From positions 1 through 7,075 of the forward strand of contig JAZDID010000057.1 of the NCBI GenBank assembly GCA_043805315.1: 7,075 bases of DNA. Reading direction: 5' to 3'. Source of the DNA: JAHJEM01 sp043805315. Lineage in GTDB: Archaea > Nanobdellota > Nanobdellia > Woesearchaeales > JAHJEM01. Both the position numbers and the translations under genes were made by a program. Positions 5,068 through 7,075 of the stretch are shown piece after piece (within the stretch, counting starts at the first letter, position 1; each line of letters starts with the position of its first letter). The notes beneath the pieces are model-generated. The model did not search any database and was not told the origin of the DNA. It was given only the letters and a program-made list of their open reading frames with translations.

Positions 5068-5181
5068 TCGTTCGACCTTTATGGAAAAGTGCGGCTCATT
5101 AAACTCTATCTGATCCTCGGAATACCTCATGAGAATCATCTTTACCTCATCCAGGTTAGCTGTCCGCACTCTCACTTGCAT
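5062..5181 (-). CDS. 39-codon ORF, probable 5' part of the split gene
   Basis: The ATG at 5181 lies 25-26 bases from the centre of a TATA-like box at 5201-5210, the leaderless spacing used by other genes here. The translation begins MQVRVRTANLDEVKMIL and continues to NEPHFSIKVERL, ending in TAG. It looks like the start of a folded domain (strand, helix, strand) rather than a complete protein. The frame is the same as that of the ORF at 4741-4989, and the 78 bases between them contain three stops and two inverted repeats. It may be translated as a short peptide, or be the 5' remnant of a disrupted gene. Confidence 0.45.
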   Translation of the reverse strand: MQVRVRTANLDEVKMILMRYSEDQIEFNEPHFSIKVERL

Positions 5182-5200
5182 GGAGGTAATTGTAATTCTT

Positions 5201-5210
5201 AACAATATAC
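5201..5210 (-). promoter_or_regulatory. TATA-like box for the 39-codon ORF and its operon
   Basis: On the - strand this reads GTATATTGTT and is centred about 25 bases from the ATG at 5181. This suggests a leaderless transcript running through the split gene into the DUF2283 gene. Confidence 0.45.
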
Positions 5211-5326
5211 GCTTTGCTTGAAAAATTCCTCTTTTTTTTCAGAAATAATGGATGTGTTCCGATTACATTCCCAAGATGAACCTGTGAGATCTACTCTACC
5301 CACACCTTTTCTATAAAACCCGCAAA

Positions 5327-5335
5327 ATATATAAA
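5327..5335 (+). promoter_or_regulatory. TATA box for proS, leaderless spacing
   Basis: ATATATAAA is centred about 27 bases before the ATG at 5358, so the message should begin at the start codon. The bases TTGCGC directly before the ATG are the same as those before the rubredoxin ATG. Confidence 0.65.
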
Positions 5336-5357
5336 CAATCCTCTAAACTCTTTGCGC

Positions 5358-6794
5358 ATGGCAGAAGAGAAAAAGAAGAACGTCGGCGTCACTGTGAAAA
5401 AGGATGAAAACCCTTCTGAATGGTACACGCAGGTGATCCAGAAGGCAGAGCTTGCAGAGTATACAGACGTCTCTGGCTGCATGGTCATCAGGCCACGGGC
5501 ATACCGCATATGGGAGAAAATCCAGGACGCGTTCAACGCAGAGATCAGGAAATTAGGAGTGCAGAATGCCTATTTCCCTATGCTGATCCCCGAACACCTG
5601 CTCACCAGGGAGAAGGAGCATATCGAGGGTTTTAGTCCAGAGGTCGCCTGGGTCACTCACGGCGGTAATTCCAAGCTTCCAGAACGGCTCGCGATCAGGC
5701 CAACCTCAGAGACCATCATCCATGACAGCTTCAGCAAGTGGATACGCTCATACAACGACCTGCCGCTCAAGATCAACCAGTGGTGCAATATCATCCGCTG
5801 GGAGTTCAAGAATCCTGTGCCATTCTTGCGAGGGCGAGAATTCCTATGGCAGGAAGGCCATACTGCGCACGCCACCAGAGAGAGCGCTGTCGAAGAGGTG
5901 TTCACGATCCTGGACATCTATGCACGGATATTCGAGGAGCTCGCCGCGATCCCTGTCATCAAAGGAATAAAGACAGATGCTGAGAAATTCGCAGGCGCAG
6001 ACTTCACAACCAGCATCGAGACCATCCTTCCGAGCGGAAAGTCAATCCAGGCAGGCACATCGCACTGCCTGAGCCAGGACTTCGCAAAGGGATTCAACAT
6101 TCAGTTCATCGACAGGGACGAGCAGAAGAAACTTCCCTGGCTGAACTCCTGGGGAATCAGCACACGGCTGCTCGGTATCCTCGTGCTCATGCACGGCGAT
6201 GACAAGGGCCTCATTATTCCGCCAAAGCTCGCTCCTGTGCATGGCGTCATTGTCCCTATCCAATCTGCCGGAGCAAAGGAGATCGTGAAGATCAGGGACA
6301 GCCTGAAAGAGTTCGCAATCATTGTTGACGAGAGGACACAATACTCTCCTGGCTTCAAGTTCAATGACTGGGAGATGAAAGGCGTGCCGATACGGATCGA
6401 GATCGGGCCGAAAGACATTGCAAAAGAAGAGGCTATCCTTGTGAGACGAGATACAGGAGAGAAAAAGGCAGTGAAACTGAAGAGGATACGAGAAGAGTTC
6501 AGCGCATTGCTCGACGACATTCAGGAGAATATGCTCAGGAAAGCCAGGAAGAGACTGGACAGCCTGATTGTCGAAGCCGCTGACTTTCACGCATTCAAGA
6601 AAGTAATCCAGGCAAAGAAGGCTGTTAAATGCTATTTCTGCAACGAGAAAGCGTGCGAAGAAGAGATTGCGAGCCAGGTCGAGGGTGTCAAGTCAATGAA
6701 CATCCCCAAAAAACAGCCCTCGATGAACGGGAAGAGCTGCGTGCACTGCAGCAAGCCGGCAAAAGTCGAGATCTATTTTGCGAAGTCGTACTAG
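5358..6794 (+). CDS. proS: Prolyl-tRNA synthetase, archaeal/eukaryotic type
   Basis: This is a cytosolic class II synthetase that activates proline with ATP and charges tRNA-Pro. The product is 478 residues, the usual length for the type without the bacterial editing insertion. Seen in order: the early NPSEWYTQVIQKAELAEY segment, RPTSE at 114-118 (proline and ATP pocket), motif 2 from R147 (RWEFKNP … FLRGREFLWQE to 165), GTSH at 233-236, motif 3 at WGISTRLLG with R270, and the anticodon-binding domain from about 293 (HGVIVPI) to 390. The C-terminal zinc-type domain has C425, C428, C433, C461 and C464 and ends in the family's terminal Tyr. The ATG at 5358 is preferred over a TTG at 5352 because the TATA box predicts transcription from about 5357. 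It is a stand-alone gene with no operon partner in the window. One small peculiarity is Cys237 right after GTSH, where I would expect Asn or His. Confidence 0.97.
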   Translation: MAEEKKKNVGVTVKKDENPSEWYTQVIQKAELAEYTDVSGCMVIRPRAYRIWEKIQDAFNAEIRKLGVQNAYFPMLIPEHLLTREKEHIEGFSPEVAWVTHGGNSKLPERLAIRPTSETIIHDSFSKWIRSYNDLPLKINQWCNIIRWEFKNPVPFLRGREFLWQEGHTAHATRESAVEEVFTILDIYARIFEELAAIPVIKGIKTDAEKFAGADFTTSIETILPSGKSIQAGTSHCLSQDFAKGFNIQFIDRDEQKKLPWLNSWGISTRLLGILVLMHGDDKGLIIPPKLAPVHGVIVPIQSAGAKEIVKIRDSLKEFAIIVDERTQYSPGFKFNDWEMKGVPIRIEIGPKDIAKEEAILVRRDTGEKKAVKLKRIREEFSALLDDIQENMLRKARKRLDSLIVEAADFHAFKKVIQAKKAVKCYFCNEKACEEEIASQVEGVKSMNIPKKQPSMNGKSCVHCSKPAKVEIYFAKSY

Positions 6795-6828
6795 AAAAAA
6801 GTCAGATTAACGAAAAAAGTTCTAATAT

Positions 6829-6850
6829 TGTTTTTAGTTTGATTTGCTTT
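6829..6850 (+). terminator. Weak T-rich terminator after proS
   Basis: The stretch reads TTGTTTTTAGTTTGATTTGC and so is T-rich but broken by G and A. It is much weaker than the tracts ending the surface genes. The GC-rich foldable block starts 10 bases later and may assist. Confidence 0.3.
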
Positions 6851-6859
6851 ACAAGGATT

Positions 6860-6965
6860 GCGCCGTGCGGTGGCGGTGCGACGCTCGTTCTCGCTGAAGC
6901 TTCAAACGAGCTACGACCCACCCCGCAGGGGGCAACCCCTGGGTCGTCGCACGCCACCACGGCGC
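6860..6965. other. GC-rich foldable block, branched hairpin of unknown kind
   Basis: GCGCCGTG, GTGGCG and TGCGACG (6860-6867, 6870-6875, 6877-6883) pair with CGTCGCA, CGCCAC and CACGGCGC (6945-6951, 6952-6957, 6958-6965). This makes a 21-bp stem interrupted only by two- and one-base bulges on the left arm. Inside are a CTCGTT/AACGAG hairpin (6884-6889 with 6905-6910) containing the palindrome TGAAGCTTCA. A second arm, GACCCA/TGGGTC (6915-6920 with 6940-6945), surrounds C and G runs; its pairing competes with the outer stem at one base. The composition is far richer in GC than the flanks. It could be a structured RNA, a palindromic interspersed element or a terminator. I match it to no known RNA family. 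Confidence 0.5.
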
Positions 6966-7075
6966 AGACCGACCAAGGTTGATTTGCAAATCCCGGGTTT
7001 GTGAATTGCCGCTAACATTTGTTATGAACTTTTGGTCACGAAAACTTCTTCATGAACCAAGGTTAGTAAGAACTG
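6966..7075. other. Non-coding stretch with short palindromes, no gene supported
   Basis: I see no gene here that I can defend. The stretch has a perfect 12-bp palindrome GATTTGCAAATC (6981-6992), which partly runs into a CCCGGG-centred near-palindrome (6987-7001), and a 9-base direct repeat ACCAAGGTT (6972-6980 and 7056-7064). A frame from the ATG at 7024 stays open to the window end for only 17 codons and has no TATA box at the expected place. Confidence 0.4.

Noticed and set aside
5352..5357. TTG start for proS, six bases before the ATG
   Set aside because: The TATA box predicts transcription from about 5357, so the TTG would not be in the message. The same reasoning removes the TTG at 4096 for rubredoxin.
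4990..5357. tRNA or CRISPR content in the longest weakly coding stretch
   Set aside because: No cloverleaf arms or T-loop consensus on either strand, and the two inverted repeats differ in sequence and are not regularly spaced.
6042..6590. 182-codon - strand ORF inside proS
   Set aside because: It is an antisense shadow of a fully conserved synthetase gene, with no start signals or recognisable domain.
6629..6982. 117-codon + strand ORF running from the end of proS into the GC-rich block
   Set aside because: Its first half is an out-of-frame shadow of proS and its second half is the foldable GC-rich block. It has no promoter, and the composition is not protein-like.
7024..7075. ORF starting at the ATG at 7024 and open to the window end
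   Set aside because: Only 17 codons are visible, with no TATA box or Shine-Dalgarno site at the expected distance, so it cannot be told from chance.

Overview
The window looks archaeal, most likely from the DPANN superphylum (Woesearchaeota or Pacearchaeota type). The evidence is of five kinds. Promoters are archaeal TATA boxes about 25-33 bases before the start codon, often giving leaderless or nearly leaderless messages. Transcripts of the surface genes end at pyrimidine-rich T tracts. ProRS is of the archaeal/eukaryotic type. Three secreted proteins share an archaeosortase-like C-terminal tail. One of these carries a Cys-rich module that I recall from DPANN surface proteins. The lineage is an inference, not a search result.

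Bases 1-2476 hold a tandem cassette of three surface-protein genes on the + strand. The first is cut by the window edge. The first two appear to be paralogues with a Rossmann-like glutamine-amidotransferase/GIFT-type ectodomain. The third is a small protein with ten cysteines. All end in P-E-(F/L), a hydrophobic helix and a basic R-K-R end, and each is followed by a long T tract. The second and third have their own TATA box and a Shine-Dalgarno leader. A perfect 19-bp palindrome lies on the predicted transcription start of the third gene, and its half-site recurs near two neighbouring promoters.

Bases 2540-4317 are mostly cytosolic genes: an unrecognised 168-aa protein with a CGCPC cluster, a convergent 293-aa protein whose C-terminus looks like a RelE/ParE toxin fused to a long helical domain, and a divergent rubredoxin.

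Bases 4374-5210 are the most unusual coding part. On the - strand lies a DUF2283 gene, overlapped at its start by an 80-82 codon ORF. A 39-codon ORF lies upstream in the same frame, with a canonical leaderless promoter. The two ORFs look like halves of one gene, separated by about 78 bases that carry in-frame stops and two adjacent inverted repeats. One repeat is a 44-bp palindromic element flanked by TAA on both sides. This could be a toxin/antitoxin-like pair interrupted by a small mobile palindrome.

Bases 5327-6794 carry a complete leaderless proS (prolyl-tRNA synthetase). After it comes a GC-rich block at 6860-6965 that can fold into a long bulged stem closing a branched structure, unlike the AT-rich sequence on both sides. 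I see no rRNA, tRNA, CRISPR array or recognisable transposase gene.
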